In this document: piece after piece, positions 27,819 through 40,503 of the stretch | How positions within the stretch are numbered: position 1 is the first letter of the stretch | Layout: each line of letters starts with the position of its first letter | NCBI RefSeq assembly: GCF_029948125.1 | Contig: NZ_JASAMB010000001.1 | Location: forward strand, 248,001 to 312,000 | From: Catellatospora sp. KI3 | GTDB taxonomy: Bacteria; Actinomycetota; Actinomycetes; Mycobacteriales; Micromonosporaceae | Length of the DNA: 64,000 nucleotides | Direction of reading: 5' to 3' | The notes under the pieces: generated by a model | The model's input: only the letters and a program-made list of their open reading frames with translations | The model's database searches: none | Told to the model about the DNA's origin: nothing | Made by a program: the position numbers and the translations under genes

Positions 27819-29315
27819 TCAGCCGGCCAGGCGGGCAAGGACGAGTTCGCGGACCGTCTTGGCGTCGGCGGCGCCCTTGGTGGTCTTCATGACGGCGCCG
27901 ATGAGCACGCCCGCCGCGGCCTGGTTGCCGCCGCGGATCTTCTCGGCCACGTCCGGGTGGGCCGCGATGGCCTCGTCGATCGCCGCGGTCAGCGCGCCGG
28001 TGTCGGAGACGACCTCCAGCCCGCGCGCCGCCATGATCGCCTCCGGGTCGCCCTCGCCCGCGAGCACGCCCTCCAGCACCTGCCGGGCCAGCTTGTCGGT
28101 GAGCTTGCCGCCGTCGACCAGCGTCTGCAGCTGCGCGACCTGCGCCGGGGTGGCGCCGACCGACTCCAACTCGACACCCTCGGCGTTGGCACGGCGCGAC
28201 AGCTCGCCCAGCCACCACTTGCGGGCGGCCTCGGGGCTGGCCCCGGCGGCGACGGTCTGCTCGATCAGCTCGACCGCACCGGCGTTGAGGATGGACTGCA
28301 TGTCCAGCTCGGACAGGTTCCACTCGGTGCGCAGCCGGGCGCGGTGCACCCGGGGCAGCTCCGGCAGGGCCGCCTTGAGCCGCTCCACCCACTGCGGGTC
28401 CGGCGCGAGCGGGGCCAGGTCGGGCTCCGGGAAGTACCGGTAGTCGGTCGCGGTCTCCTTGGACCGGCCGGACGTGGTGTCGCCGGTGTCCTCGTGGAAG
28501 TGCCGCGTCTCCTGGGTGATGGTGCCGCCCGCGTCGAGCACCGACGCCTGGCGCAGCATCTCCGACCGCACCGCGCGCTCGACGCTGCGCAGCGAGTTGA
28601 CGTTCTTGGTCTCGGTGCGGGTGCCCCACTCCTCGCCCGGCCTGTTCAGCGAGGTGTTCACGTCGCAGCGCATCGAGCCCTGCTCCATGCGCACGTCGGA
28701 GACGCCGAGGGTGCGGATGACGTCGCGCAGCTCGGCGACGTACGCCTTGGCGACCTCGGGGGCCATCGCGCCGATGCCGGGCACCGGCTTGGTGACGATC
28801 TCGACCAGCGGGATGCCAGCCCGGTTGTAGTCGACCAGCGACTCGGTGGCGCCGTGGATGCGGCCGGTGGCGCCGCCGACGTGCAGCGTCTTGCCGGTGT
28901 CCTCCTCCAGGTGCACCCGCTCGATGCCGATGCGCACGGTCTCGCCGTTGACCTCGACGTCGAGGTAGCCGTCGGTGCACAGGGGCTCGTCGTACTGGCT
29001 GATCTGGAAGTTCTTCGGCATGTCCGGGTAGAAGTAGTTCTTCCGCGCGAACCGGCACCAGGTGGCGATGCTGCAGTTCAGCGCGAGCCCGATCCGGATG
29101 GTCGCCTCGATCGCGGCCTTGTTGGCGACCGGCAGGCTGCCGGGCAGGCCGAGGCAGACCGGGCACACCTGGGTGTTCGGTTCGGCGCCGAAGACGGTCG
29201 GGCAGCCGCAGAACATCTTGGTGGCGGTGCCCAGCTCGACGTGGGTCTCCAGGCCGATGACCGGCTCGTAACGCGAGATGACCTCGTCGTAGGTGGGCAG
29301 CACGCTGGTGCTCAT
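27819..29315 (-). CDS. gatB: Asp/Glu-tRNA(Asn/Gln) amidotransferase subunit B
   Basis: tRNA-binding kinase subunit of GatCAB, which transamidates misacylated Glu-tRNA(Gln) and Asp-tRNA(Asn). The 498-residue protein has the cradle domain beginning [23 protein letters not shown], the signature [24 protein letters not shown], and [27 protein letters not shown]. The C-terminal helical and YqeY tRNA-binding domains end the protein. gatB is separated from gatA by a MIP-channel gene on the opposite strand, so gatCA and gatB are not one transcript here. Confidence 0.97.
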   Translation of the reverse strand: MSTSVLPTYDEVISRYEPVIGLETHVELGTATKMFCGCPTVFGAEPNTQVCPVCLGLPGSLPVANKAAIEATIRIGLALNCSIATWCRFARKNYFYPDMPKNFQISQYDEPLCTDGYLDVEVNGETVRIGIERVHLEEDTGKTLHVGGATGRIHGATESLVDYNRAGIPLVEIVTKPVPGIGAMAPEVAKAYVAELRDVIRTLGVSDVRMEQGSMRCDVNTSLNRPGEEWGTRTETKNVNSLRSVERAVRSEMLRQASVLDAGGTITQETRHFHEDTGDTTSGRSKETATDYRYFPEPDLAPLAPDPQWVERLKAALPELPRVHRARLRTEWNLSELDMQSILNAGAVELIEQTVAAGASPEAARKWWLGELSRRANAEGVELESVGATPAQVAQLQTLVDGGKLTDKLARQVLEGVLAGEGDPEAIMAARGLEVVSDTGALTAAIDEAIAAHPDVAEKIRGGNQAAAGVLIGAVMKTTKGAADAKTVRELVLARLAG

Positions 29316-29633
29316 CGTCGGCTCCAGGCTCTCGGGGCGAACGTATCGCCGGACATAACAGGCACCAGCCTAGTAGTCCGCGAGTCGGCCCCCGCACCGG
29401 GTTGTCGCCTCCCGGAGCACCCGCCCCGACCACCCGTGCGTGACGTGGATCACAAGATGAGCTGATCTATCGAGGGGGCATTCATTCATTCGACGTATGT
29501 GCGCCGACGGGCGGCCGCGCATCCTGTGCTCACCCCCGTGAACACGGCGGGCGACCGGCCGGTCACCCCTACCCGGCCTGCCGATCCGGCCCACCGCGTT
29601 CTCCCCCTCATCGATGCACAGGGAGGTGCACTG
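29316..29633. other. 318-bp divergent promoter region (gatB / MIP channel)
   Basis: No gene is supported. The region holds a CRP-like palindrome at 29439-29454 and a GGGAGG ribosome-binding site right before the channel ATG. A run ATTCATTCATTCG (29481-29493) is AT-rich for this genome. The upstream open frame to 29499 lacks family similarity. Confidence 0.5.
29439..29454. promoter_or_regulatory. CRP/FNR-type palindrome
   Basis: CGTGACGTGGATCACA matches the GTGA-N6-TCAC pattern of CRP-family sites perfectly in both half-sites. It is about 125 bp upstream of gatB and 180 bp upstream of the MIP channel start. Regulation is inferred only. Confidence 0.45.
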
Positions 29634-30296
29634 ATGGGTTCGGCAACACCGTCCCGTCTGACCGCGGAGCTGCTCGGCACCGCGGTTCTGGTGTTCTTCG
29701 GCGTAGGCGCCCTGGTCACCGGCGGTTCACTGCTCGCGGCGGCGATCGGGCTGATGCTCGCCGCGGCCGCCGCCGCCTGGATCTTCGGCGGCCACTTCAA
29801 CCCCTGGCTGACGCTGGCCTCGGCCGTACGCGGCAGCACCGACTGGCTCGGCGCGGTCGCCATGATCGTGGCGCAGCTCGTCGGCGGCGTCGTCGGCGCC
29901 CTGCTCATGTGGCTGGCGTACGGCGACAGCGGCGTGCAGGCGGGCCTGGGCGCCAACCGGCTGGCCGAGGCGGCGAGCTCCGGCAAGGGCCTGGTCGCCG
30001 CGATCGCGGCCGAGGCGCTGGCCGTGTTCGTGCTGGCCTGCGCGATGTTCGCCCTCGGCGACAGCGAGCGGGCCGGGTTCGGCCTCGGCGCCGTCTACGC
30101 GGTCGGCACGCTGGCCATCGCCGCGGTGACCACCGCGTCGCTCAACCTGGCCCGCACCATCGGCCCCGAGCTGACGCTCACCCTCGCGGGCGGCAAGGCC
30201 GACTGGTCAGGCCTGTGGGTCTACGCCGCCTCGGGCGCGATCGGCGCGGTCCTGGCCGGCCTGCTCTACCCCCGCCTGCGGCCCGGCGCCAGGTAG
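29634..30296 (+). CDS. MIP (aquaporin-fold) channel with altered NPA boxes
   Basis: A 220-residue membrane protein with six hydrophobic segments in two repeats, as in aquaporins/glycerol facilitators. The first pore loop is GGHFNPWLTLAS (NPW at 56-58) and the second is SLNLARTIGPEL (NLA at 171-173), where the family norm is NPA in both. The selectivity-filter arginine (R174) and the flanking H54/F55 and G177-P178 are kept. The change is in-frame and the rest of the fold is intact, so this looks like a divergent channel and not a pseudogene. ATG 29634 is chosen for the GGGAGG seven bases upstream. Substrate unknown. Confidence 0.8.
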   Translation: MGSATPSRLTAELLGTAVLVFFGVGALVTGGSLLAAAIGLMLAAAAAAWIFGGHFNPWLTLASAVRGSTDWLGAVAMIVAQLVGGVVGALLMWLAYGDSGVQAGLGANRLAEAASSGKGLVAAIAAEALAVFVLACAMFALGDSERAGFGLGAVYAVGTLAIAAVTTASLNLARTIGPELTLTLAGGKADWSGLWVYAASGAIGAVLAGLLYPRLRPGAR

Positions 30297-30309
30297 CGGG
30301 CGACAGGAA

Positions 30310-30347
30310 GGCGCCCCCCACACTGCCCCAGCGGCGTGGAGGGCGCC
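30310..30347. terminator. Two-way hairpin between MIP channel and gatA
   Basis: GGCGCCCCCCAC pairs with GTGGAGGGCGCC around a 14-base loop in the 66-bp convergent gap. It can serve both genes and is not a member of repeat families A-D. Confidence 0.65.
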
Positions 30348-30362
30348 TCGATCATTCTGCCC

Positions 30363-31838
30363 TCAGAGGGCGGGCGGCGTGAAGGTCCCCACCACCGACT
30401 CCACCGCGGCGGCGATCCGGTACATCCGGTCGTCGGCCATCGTCGGGGCCATGACCTGCAGTCCGACCGGCAGGCCCTCGGACAGGCCGATCGGCACGGA
30501 GATCGCCGGTCCCCCGTACAGGTTCGTCGGAATGGTGTAGAGATCCGCCAGGTACATCTGGTACGGGTCGGACGTACGCGCGCCCAGCTCGAACGCCGTG
30601 AACGGGGTGGTCGCCGACACGAGCACGTCCACCTGCTCGAAGGCCGAGGTGAAGTCGCGCGAGATCAGCGTGCGCACCTTCTGCGCCTGCCCGTAGTAGG
30701 CGTCGTAGTAGCCGCTGGACAGCGCGTACGTGCCGATGATGATGCGGCGCTTGACCTCGTCGCCGAAGCCCGCCTCCCGGGTCAGCGACATGACCTCCTC
30801 CAGCGACCGGTTGCCGTCGTCGCCGACGCGCAGGCCGAAGCGCACGCTGTCGAAGCGGGCCAGGTTCGAGGAGCACTCACTCGGCGCGATCAGGTAGTAC
30901 GCGGGCAGCGCGTACTGGAAGTGGGGGCAGGAGACCTCGACGACCTCGGCGCCCAGCTTGGTCAGGGTCTCCACCGCGTCGCGGAAGGCGGCGGTGACGC
31001 CCGGCTCGACGCCGTCGGTGCCGAACTCCTTGACCACGCCGACCCGCACCCCGGTCAGGTCGCCGGAGGCGCCCAGCCGCGCGGCGGCCACCACGTCCGG
31101 CGCGGGCTGCGCGATGGAGGTGGAGTCGCGCGGGTCGTGCCCGGCGATGACCTCGTGCAGCAGTGCCGCGTCCAGCACGGTGCGCGCGCACGGGCCGGGG
31201 GTGTCCAGCGAGGACGAGAACGCGACCAGGCCGTAGCGCGAGGTGCCGCCGTAGGTCGGCTTCGCGCCGACGGTGCCGGTGACCGCGCCGGGCTGGCGGA
31301 TCGAGCCGCCGGTGTCGGTGCCGATGGCCAGCGGGGCCTCGTACGCCGCGAGCGCGGCGGCGGAGCCGCCGCCGGAGCCGCCGGGGATGCGGGACAGGTC
31401 CCACGGGTTGTAGGTCGGGCCGTAGGCCGAGTACTCCGTCGACGAGCCCATGGCGAACTCGTCCATGTTCGTCTTGCCCAGCATGACCAGGCCCGCCTCG
31501 CGGATCCGGGTCATGATCGTCGCGTCGTACGGCGGGCGCCAGCCTTCGAGGATCTTCGAGGCGCAGGTGGTCGGCACGCCCTTGGTCGCGATGACATCCT
31601 TGATCGCGATCGGGACGCCGGCCAGCGGACCCAGCTTCTCCCCCGCCGCCCGGCGGCTGTCGATCTCACGCGCGGCGGACAGGGCGCCCTCGGTGTCGAC
31701 GTGCAGGAACGCGTGCACGCGCCCGTCGACCTCGCCGATGCGGTCCAGGTGGACGCGGGTGACCTCCTCGGCGGAGACCTCCTTCGCGGCCAGCTTCTCG
31801 CCCAGCGCCACCGCGGACAGCTTGATCAGGTCACTCAT
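30363..31838 (-). CDS. gatA: Asp/Glu-tRNA(Asn/Gln) amidotransferase subunit A
   Basis: Amidase-signature subunit of GatCAB that releases ammonia from glutamine. At 491 residues it is standard size. The Ser-cisSer-Lys triad is K80 (VPIAIKDV), S155 ([10 protein letters not shown]) and S179 (DTGGSIRQP). ATG 31838 is chosen because GGAG lies about nine bases upstream; GTG 31847, overlapping the gatC stop, is the alternative. It follows gatC directly, so gatC and gatA form one operon. Confidence 0.96.
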   Translation of the reverse strand: MSDLIKLSAVALGEKLAAKEVSAEEVTRVHLDRIGEVDGRVHAFLHVDTEGALSAAREIDSRRAAGEKLGPLAGVPIAIKDVIATKGVPTTCASKILEGWRPPYDATIMTRIREAGLVMLGKTNMDEFAMGSSTEYSAYGPTYNPWDLSRIPGGSGGGSAAALAAYEAPLAIGTDTGGSIRQPGAVTGTVGAKPTYGGTSRYGLVAFSSSLDTPGPCARTVLDAALLHEVIAGHDPRDSTSIAQPAPDVVAAARLGASGDLTGVRVGVVKEFGTDGVEPGVTAAFRDAVETLTKLGAEVVEVSCPHFQYALPAYYLIAPSECSSNLARFDSVRFGLRVGDDGNRSLEEVMSLTREAGFGDEVKRRIIIGTYALSSGYYDAYYGQAQKVRTLISRDFTSAFEQVDVLVSATTPFTAFELGARTSDPYQMYLADLYTIPTNLYGGPAISVPIGLSEGLPVGLQVMAPTMADDRMYRIAAAVESVVGTFTPPAL

Positions 31839-31843
31839 CGGGG

Positions 31844-32143
31844 TCACTCCTCATCCGCGAGGATCTGCGGGACACGGAACCGGTCCTCGGCTGAGTCCGG
31901 CGCGCCGGACAGGGCCTCGTCCCGGGTCAGGCCGGGCACGATCACGTCCTCGCGCAGCACGTTCACCAGCGGCACCGAGTGCGAGGTGGGCGGAATGTCA
32001 TCCGCGGCGACCTCGCCGACCCGCGCCACCGACTGCAGGATCACGTCCAGCTGGCCCGCGAAGCGGTCCAGCTCCTGATCGGTGACGGCGAGCCGCGACA
32101 GGCGCGCGAGGTGCGCGACCTCCTCGCGGGAGATGGCGGCCAT
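31844..32143 (-). CDS. gatC: Asp/Glu-tRNA(Asn/Gln) amidotransferase subunit C
   Basis: Small stabilising subunit of GatCAB, wrapping the GatA-GatB interface. The 99-residue protein begins [36 protein letters not shown], the typical GatC helix pair, with the extended tail [27 protein letters not shown]. It is the first gene of the gatCA operon; the gatA start lies 5 bp after its stop. Confidence 0.95.
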   Translation of the reverse strand: MAAISREEVAHLARLSRLAVTDQELDRFAGQLDVILQSVARVGEVAADDIPPTSHSVPLVNVLREDVIVPGLTRDEALSGAPDSAEDRFRVPQILADEE

Positions 32144-32253
32144 GACTGCCCCCTACAAGTGGCGTGGACTCGGGTCAGGGCGCGCGACGGCACAGCCCGC
32201 ACGCCCGTAGCGAGTCTATTTGTCGGGCTCGCACGCCCCGCACGCGCCCTGCG

Positions 32254-34341
32254 CTACACCTGGGACCAGGTGCGGGTGGCCGAGGGTGCGGGCAGGCGGG
32301 TGGGCGCGGGCATGGCGGTGCGGGCCAGCCAGTCGGCCAGCTCGTCGGGGGGCAGCGGGCGGGCGAAGAACCAGCCCTGGCCGACCTCGCAGCCCGCGGC
32401 GTGCAGCAGCCGCCAGGCCCGGTCGTCCTCGACCCCCTCGGCCACCACGCGCAGCCCGAGCGCCCCGGCCAGCTCGATGATCGACCGTACGATCACCAGG
32501 TCGTCGCCGTCGTCGGCCATCGCCAGCACGAACGACCGGTCGATCTTCACCTCCGACAGCGGCAGCCGCCGCAGGTGCTGCAGCGACGAGTAGCCGGTGC
32601 CGAAGTCGTCCAGCGCGATGCCCACCCCGAGCAGCTGCAGCCGGGTCAGCGTGGCCAGCACCCGGTGCGGGTCGGCCATCAGCGCGCTCTCGGTGATCTC
32701 CAACTGCAACTGCTCCGGCTGTACGTCGTACCGGCTGAGCAGCTCTTCGATCTGGTCCACGATGGCGCTGGTGTGCAGGTCGCGCACGCTGACGTTGACC
32801 GCCATCCGCAGCTGGAGCCCGGCCGCCGACCACTTGGCGAGCTGGATCACCGCCTCCTCGACCACCCAGCGGGTGAGCAGCCGCATCACCGAGCTCGGCT
32901 CGGCCACCCGGATCAGCTCGTCCGGGCTGACCGGGCCGCGCGTCGGGTGCTGCCAGCGCAGCAGCGCCTCCACGCCGATCACGTCCCCGGTCGCGATCTC
33001 CACCTGCGGCTGGTAGAACAGCCGCAGGCCGCCCCGGTCGGGTTTGCCGAGCATGGTGCGCAGGTCGCCGAGCAGGGCGAGCCGCTGCGGGGTGTTGTGG
33101 TCGGTGTCGGGGCTGTACACGGCGGTGCCGTCGCCGCCGTTCTTGGCCGCGTACATGGCGACCTCGGCGTGGCGCATCAGGATGGCGAAGTTGGTGCCGT
33201 GCTCGGGGTAGAGCGCGATGCCGATCGAGCCGCCGACGTCGAGCGGCAGGCCGTCGAGCACCACCGGCGCCGACAGCGCAGCCTCGACCCGTTCGGCCAG
33301 CTCGCGGGCTTCGTCGGCACCGGTGAGCCGCTTGGCGACCAGGGCGAACTCGTCCCCGCCCAGCCGGGCCACCAGGTCGCCCTCGCGGGCGGCCTCGGCG
33401 AGCCGGTCGCCGACCGCGATGAGCAGCCGGTCGCCGACCTCGTGCCCGAGCGCGTCGTTGACGTGCTTGAACCGGTCGACGTCCAGCAGCAGCAGGCCGA
33501 ACCGGCTGCGCGGGTCGCCCTGCACCGAGCGCTGGGCGTGCCCGGCCACCGCCGCGGCGACCTCGGCCATCAGCGCCTTGCGGTTGGCCAGGCCGGTCAG
33601 GGTGTCCAGGTTGGCCAGGTGCCGCTGCTCGGCCGTGATGATCGACAGGCGGCGCACCGCGAGCAGCGGGAGGATCAGCGCGAGCACGAGTTCCGGCTGG
33701 TGCCGGGCCAGGAAGGCGATGACCGGGCCGAGCATGAGCAGCGCGCCGGTGCTCAGCGCCTCGTTGCCCAGCGGCCCCATGATGATCGGCAGCAGCGCGC
33801 CGCCGTCGCGCAGCCACAGCGCCACCGCCGTGGTCAGGTACTTGGAGACGAACCAGGCGACGGCGGCGCCGACGGCGGCGGACAGGCCGACGTCGCCGAC
33901 GACCCCGCCCAGCAGGTGCAGCACGCCGAACGCGATGCCGAAGGCCAGGGCGTACTGCCCGAGGTTGAACACGGCGCGCCACAGCGCGTGGCGCAGCCGC
34001 AGCGAGGCGACCGCGACGGCGAGGCTCTGCACCAGCACCGCCGCGGCCAGCCCGTAGTCGATCATGATGGCGAAGGTGAAGCAGATCGACGGGTAGATCG
34101 CCGAGGTGTTCCACCGGCCCGGCAGCGTCACCGGCAGGGCGTCACCGGCCAGCGCCAGCGCCGCCATCAGCCAGAAGCCGAACGTCGCGTGCCGCACCAC
34201 GTCGGGCACGGCGGCCAGGTCCCGCAGGGCCAGGGCCCCGGCGGCGCCGGTCACCGCCAGCACGTACAGGCCGAAGGTCCGCCGCCGCTCCGCCGGGATG
34301 CGGTTGCGGTGCGTCTGCTGCGCAAGGGGCGTGGCCGCCAT
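32254..34341 (-). CDS. Membrane GGDEF-EAL protein (c-di-GMP turnover)
   Basis: A second probable diguanylate cyclase/phosphodiesterase, 695 residues. About 230 N-terminal residues form a multi-pass membrane module with seven or eight hydrophobic segments (MASE-like, not assignable further). The GGDEF domain keeps GGDEF (328-332) with I-site REGD (319-322) five residues upstream. The EAL domain has EAL (458-460), LEITESA, LDDFGTGYSS, KIDRSFV and VVAEGVE. ATG 34341 is chosen for GGGAGG seven bases upstream; the frame extends to 34380. It is the same architecture as the protein at 10963-13338 but with a different membrane part. Confidence 0.88.
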   Translation of the reverse strand: MAATPLAQQTHRNRIPAERRRTFGLYVLAVTGAAGALALRDLAAVPDVVRHATFGFWLMAALALAGDALPVTLPGRWNTSAIYPSICFTFAIMIDYGLAAAVLVQSLAVAVASLRLRHALWRAVFNLGQYALAFGIAFGVLHLLGGVVGDVGLSAAVGAAVAWFVSKYLTTAVALWLRDGGALLPIIMGPLGNEALSTGALLMLGPVIAFLARHQPELVLALILPLLAVRRLSIITAEQRHLANLDTLTGLANRKALMAEVAAAVAGHAQRSVQGDPRSRFGLLLLDVDRFKHVNDALGHEVGDRLLIAVGDRLAEAAREGDLVARLGGDEFALVAKRLTGADEARELAERVEAALSAPVVLDGLPLDVGGSIGIALYPEHGTNFAILMRHAEVAMYAAKNGGDGTAVYSPDTDHNTPQRLALLGDLRTMLGKPDRGGLRLFYQPQVEIATGDVIGVEALLRWQHPTRGPVSPDELIRVAEPSSVMRLLTRWVVEEAVIQLAKWSAAGLQLRMAVNVSVRDLHTSAIVDQIEELLSRYDVQPEQLQLEITESALMADPHRVLATLTRLQLLGVGIALDDFGTGYSSLQHLRRLPLSEVKIDRSFVLAMADDGDDLVIVRSIIELAGALGLRVVAEGVEDDRAWRLLHAAGCEVGQGWFFARPLPPDELADWLARTAMPAPTRLPAPSATRTWSQV

Positions 34342-34535
34342 GGACACCCTCCCGACGGGATCTGCGCCGAACCGCCGCACCGTCGGGCGCGCCGGGTCAC
34401 TTCACTCTAAGCCCGAAAACGCCCTGAACCACGCTCCGCGTTCGCGTGTGACGAAGATGCGATTGTTTGACCCATTCGGCGCTTACCCTGCGTCGATTCC
34501 CTGCGACATTGCGTAAATGTGAACTGGTTCGCGAC

Positions 34536-35477
34536 CTACTGGAGCACCACCCGGATGGCGGTGTTGCGGTAGCCCGCCCGCGCGAACGCGGCCGCCATCG
34601 GCCGGTTGCCCAGGTCCGTGTCGGCGCCGACCTGGTCCGCGCCGTGCTCGACCAGCAGCGCCGTCGTCTCGGCCAGCAGATCGTCCACGTACCCCCGGCC
34701 CCGCTGCTCGGGCACCACGGCGATGTAGCCGACCACCGCCCGCGAGTGGTTGCGGGCCGGCACGATCAGGCCCACCCGCGCACCCTCGGGCGTACGCGCC
34801 ACCCGCCACCACTCCCGCGGCGACGGGAACTCGGCCAGGTCCGCCATCATCACCCGGGCCGCCTCCGCCGAGCCGTGCCGGGCCACATCCCGGTTGGTGT
34901 ACCCGTCCAGGGTGCCGTCGATCGCCGCCAGGCAGATCTCGGTCGCCTCGACGTCGTCGACCGGCTCGAACACCAGCCGGCCCGAGCGCGCCGGCGCCGG
35001 ATCGCCGTCCACGGCCCAGGTGTAGTTGAACCGCTCGATGAACGGCTCATACCCGGCCAGCGCCGCCGCCTCCAGCCGGTCGTGGGCCGCCCGCGCCGTC
35101 ACCGCGTCCTCACGCCAGCCCGGCGGCAGGAACAGGTGGTACTCCGGGCGGCCGCCCTCGGGAGTGGTCAGCTCGGCCAGGGCCGCGCGCAGCAGCCGGG
35201 CCGCGATCTCGATCCGGTCCGGCTCCTGGCCGGGCTCCAGCCAGTCGAGGCTGTACGGGTGCGCCCCCTCGGGCACGCCCCAGAAGGCGCACCGGGCCAC
35301 CACCGCGCCGTCGCGCAGCGCCACCCAGGTCCACTCGGGACGGTACTGGCCCTCTTCGGCCAGCTCCGCGTACGACCGGCGGGACTCCACCCCGACGCCG
35401 GGCACCGGCTCGTGCGGATAGGAAAGGAAAAGGTCCGTCTCGCCGGCGCGCAGCGCACGGATCTCCAGGTCGCTCAT
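34536..35477 (-). CDS. GNAT-family acetyltransferase (two-lobed)
   Basis: A 313-residue protein whose C-terminal lobe has the GNAT acetyl-CoA motif VVGYIAVVPEQRGRGYVDDLLAETTALL followed by DLGNRPMAAAFARAGY. The N-terminal lobe resembles a degenerate second GNAT fold, as in tandem-GNAT proteins of actinobacteria. Start ATG 35477 (MSDLEIRAL) has GGGGAGAAA upstream. The same frame stays open another 23 codons to 35546, where the translation (HLDQWAALRPGLSG) looks protein-like, so a longer or formerly fused product is possible. Substrate unknown. Confidence 0.75.
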   Translation of the reverse strand: MSDLEIRALRAGETDLFLSYPHEPVPGVGVESRRSYAELAEEGQYRPEWTWVALRDGAVVARCAFWGVPEGAHPYSLDWLEPGQEPDRIEIAARLLRAALAELTTPEGGRPEYHLFLPPGWREDAVTARAAHDRLEAAALAGYEPFIERFNYTWAVDGDPAPARSGRLVFEPVDDVEATEICLAAIDGTLDGYTNRDVARHGSAEAARVMMADLAEFPSPREWWRVARTPEGARVGLIVPARNHSRAVVGYIAVVPEQRGRGYVDDLLAETTALLVEHGADQVGADTDLGNRPMAAAFARAGYRNTAIRVVLQ

Positions 35478-35493
35478 GTGTTTCTCCCCGTGG

Positions 35494-35640
35494 TCAGAGG
35501 TTCCGGACAGCCCCGGGCGCAGGGCGGCCCACTGGTCCAGGTGCACGGCGCCGGGCGCCAGCGCCGCGGCGAGCCCGGCCGGCGACGCAGCCGGTGCCCA
35601 GGATGTCGACGTACCAGTCGATCGGGGGTGAAAGGGTCAT
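35494..35640 (-). CDS. Small ORF, possibly a frameshifted remnant
   Basis: ATG 35640 opens a 48-residue frame starting MTLSPPIDWYVDILGTGCVA, which then turns into Arg/Pro/Gly-rich sequence. The protein-like reading seems to continue in the frame of the downstream GNAT gene (GLAAALAPGAVHLDQWAALR). This may mean a one-base indel in a short gene, or a 5' extension of the GNAT gene. No homologue is recognised. Confidence 0.25.
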   Translation of the reverse strand: MTLSPPIDWYVDILGTGCVAGRARRGAGARRRAPGPVGRPAPGAVRNL

Positions 35641-35642
35641 CG

Positions 35643-35663
35643 CGGATGACCCTAGATCATCCG
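35643..35663 (-). terminator. Hairpin directly after ligA
   Basis: CGGATGA and TCATCCG flank a seven-base loop, starting one base after the ligA TAG. The stem is short, with no U-tract. Confidence 0.45.
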
Positions 35664-35664
35664 T

Positions 35665-39605
<3,941 letters not shown>

Positions 39606-39645
39606 GTCTGCCTCCTGGGTGCGTCCCTTACGCCCGGGGCAACGG

Positions 39646-39660
39646 TATACATAACGTATA
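39646..39660. promoter_or_regulatory. Candidate HxlR operator
   Basis: TATACATAACGTATA is an inverted repeat (TATAC-N5-GTATA) in the 114-bp divergent SDR/HxlR promoter region. A second AT-rich segment, GATACGAGTCATATAG (39674-39689), may be a weaker site. HxlR (DUF24) proteins typically bind short inverted repeats next to their own gene. Confidence 0.55.
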
Positions 39661-39719
39661 GCTTCCCCGCTGAGATACGAGTCATATAGCGGCTACCACA
39701 CGACGGGTAGGGTCGACCC

Positions 39720-40370
39720 ATGGCGAAGCGTCTCTACGGGCAGCTCTGCCCGGTCGCGCGCTCGCTCGACCTGCTCGGCGAGCGGTGGACTCTCCTCATC
39801 GTGCGCGAACTGCTGCTCGGCCCGAAGCGATTCAAGGAACTGCTCGCCGTGCTGCCCGCGATGGGCACCAACCGGCTCGCGGAGCGCCTGCAGGCGCTGG
39901 AGCAGGCCGCAGTGGTCGTCCGGCGGCCGCTGCCGGGCGCGGCCGAGCTGCGGGCGTACGAGCTGACGCCCGTCGGCGAAGGCCTGCGCCCGATCCTGAT
40001 CCAGCTCGCCGCCTGGGGCAGCAGCCTGCCGGCGGACGCCGACCTCGACCCCGGCTCGGCCCGCGCCGACCTCATCGCGCTCTACCGCGCCGAAACCCGC
40101 CCCGCCGGGCCGGTCGGCGCACCCGCCACCGCCCAGTTCCACGTCGGCGACCAGCTCTTCCACCTCCGCGCCGAAGGCACCAGCCTGCGCGTACGCTCCG
40201 GACCCGCGCCCACCGCCGACATCCGGGTGGAGACCGATCTGGACACCTTCCAGCAGCTGGTCACCGCCGAGCTGACCCCGGCCGAGGCGGCCGAACGCGG
40301 CTCAGCACACCTGCACGGAGATCCCGAGACGCTGACCCGCCTGCTCACCCTGCTGCGCGGAGCCCCTTGA
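39720..40370 (+). CDS. HxlR-family regulator with C-terminal SCP2-like domain
   Basis: A 216-residue regulator. The N-terminal winged helix has the family signature CPVARSLDLLGERWTLLIVRELLLGPKRFKEL and TNRLAERLQALEQAAVV. C10, before PVARSL, is the position used for redox or electrophile sensing in many HxlR proteins. The last 100 or so residues (DQLFHLRAEGTSLRVRSGPAPTADIRVETD) resemble an SCP2 sterol-carrier-like domain, a fusion seen in actinobacteria that could bind a hydrophobic ligand. It is divergent from the SDR gene and probably controls it. Confidence 0.88.
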   Translation: MAKRLYGQLCPVARSLDLLGERWTLLIVRELLLGPKRFKELLAVLPAMGTNRLAERLQALEQAAVVVRRPLPGAAELRAYELTPVGEGLRPILIQLAAWGSSLPADADLDPGSARADLIALYRAETRPAGPVGAPATAQFHVGDQLFHLRAEGTSLRVRSGPAPTADIRVETDLDTFQQLVTAELTPAEAAERGSAHLHGDPETLTRLLTLLRGAP

Positions 40371-40414
40371 CGTGACCACCGCGCCGCCGCCGCCAGCGGC
40401 GCGCTCGCGTGGCC

Positions 40415-40476
40415 GCAGTTTCGGGGAAAGTGCAGGAAATCGGGCCAGGATTCGTGCACTTTCCCGGAAACTGCAC
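40415..40476. repeat. Inverted-repeat family A, copy 2
   Basis: GCAGTTTCGGGGAAAGTGCA and TGCACTTTCCCGGAAACTGC are the arms, with GGAAATC and GGATTCG next to the loop. It fills the convergent HxlR / MetE-like gap. Confidence 0.9.
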
Positions 40477-40503
40477 GCACGAATGGCGCCCCGACGCGTC
40501 GGG

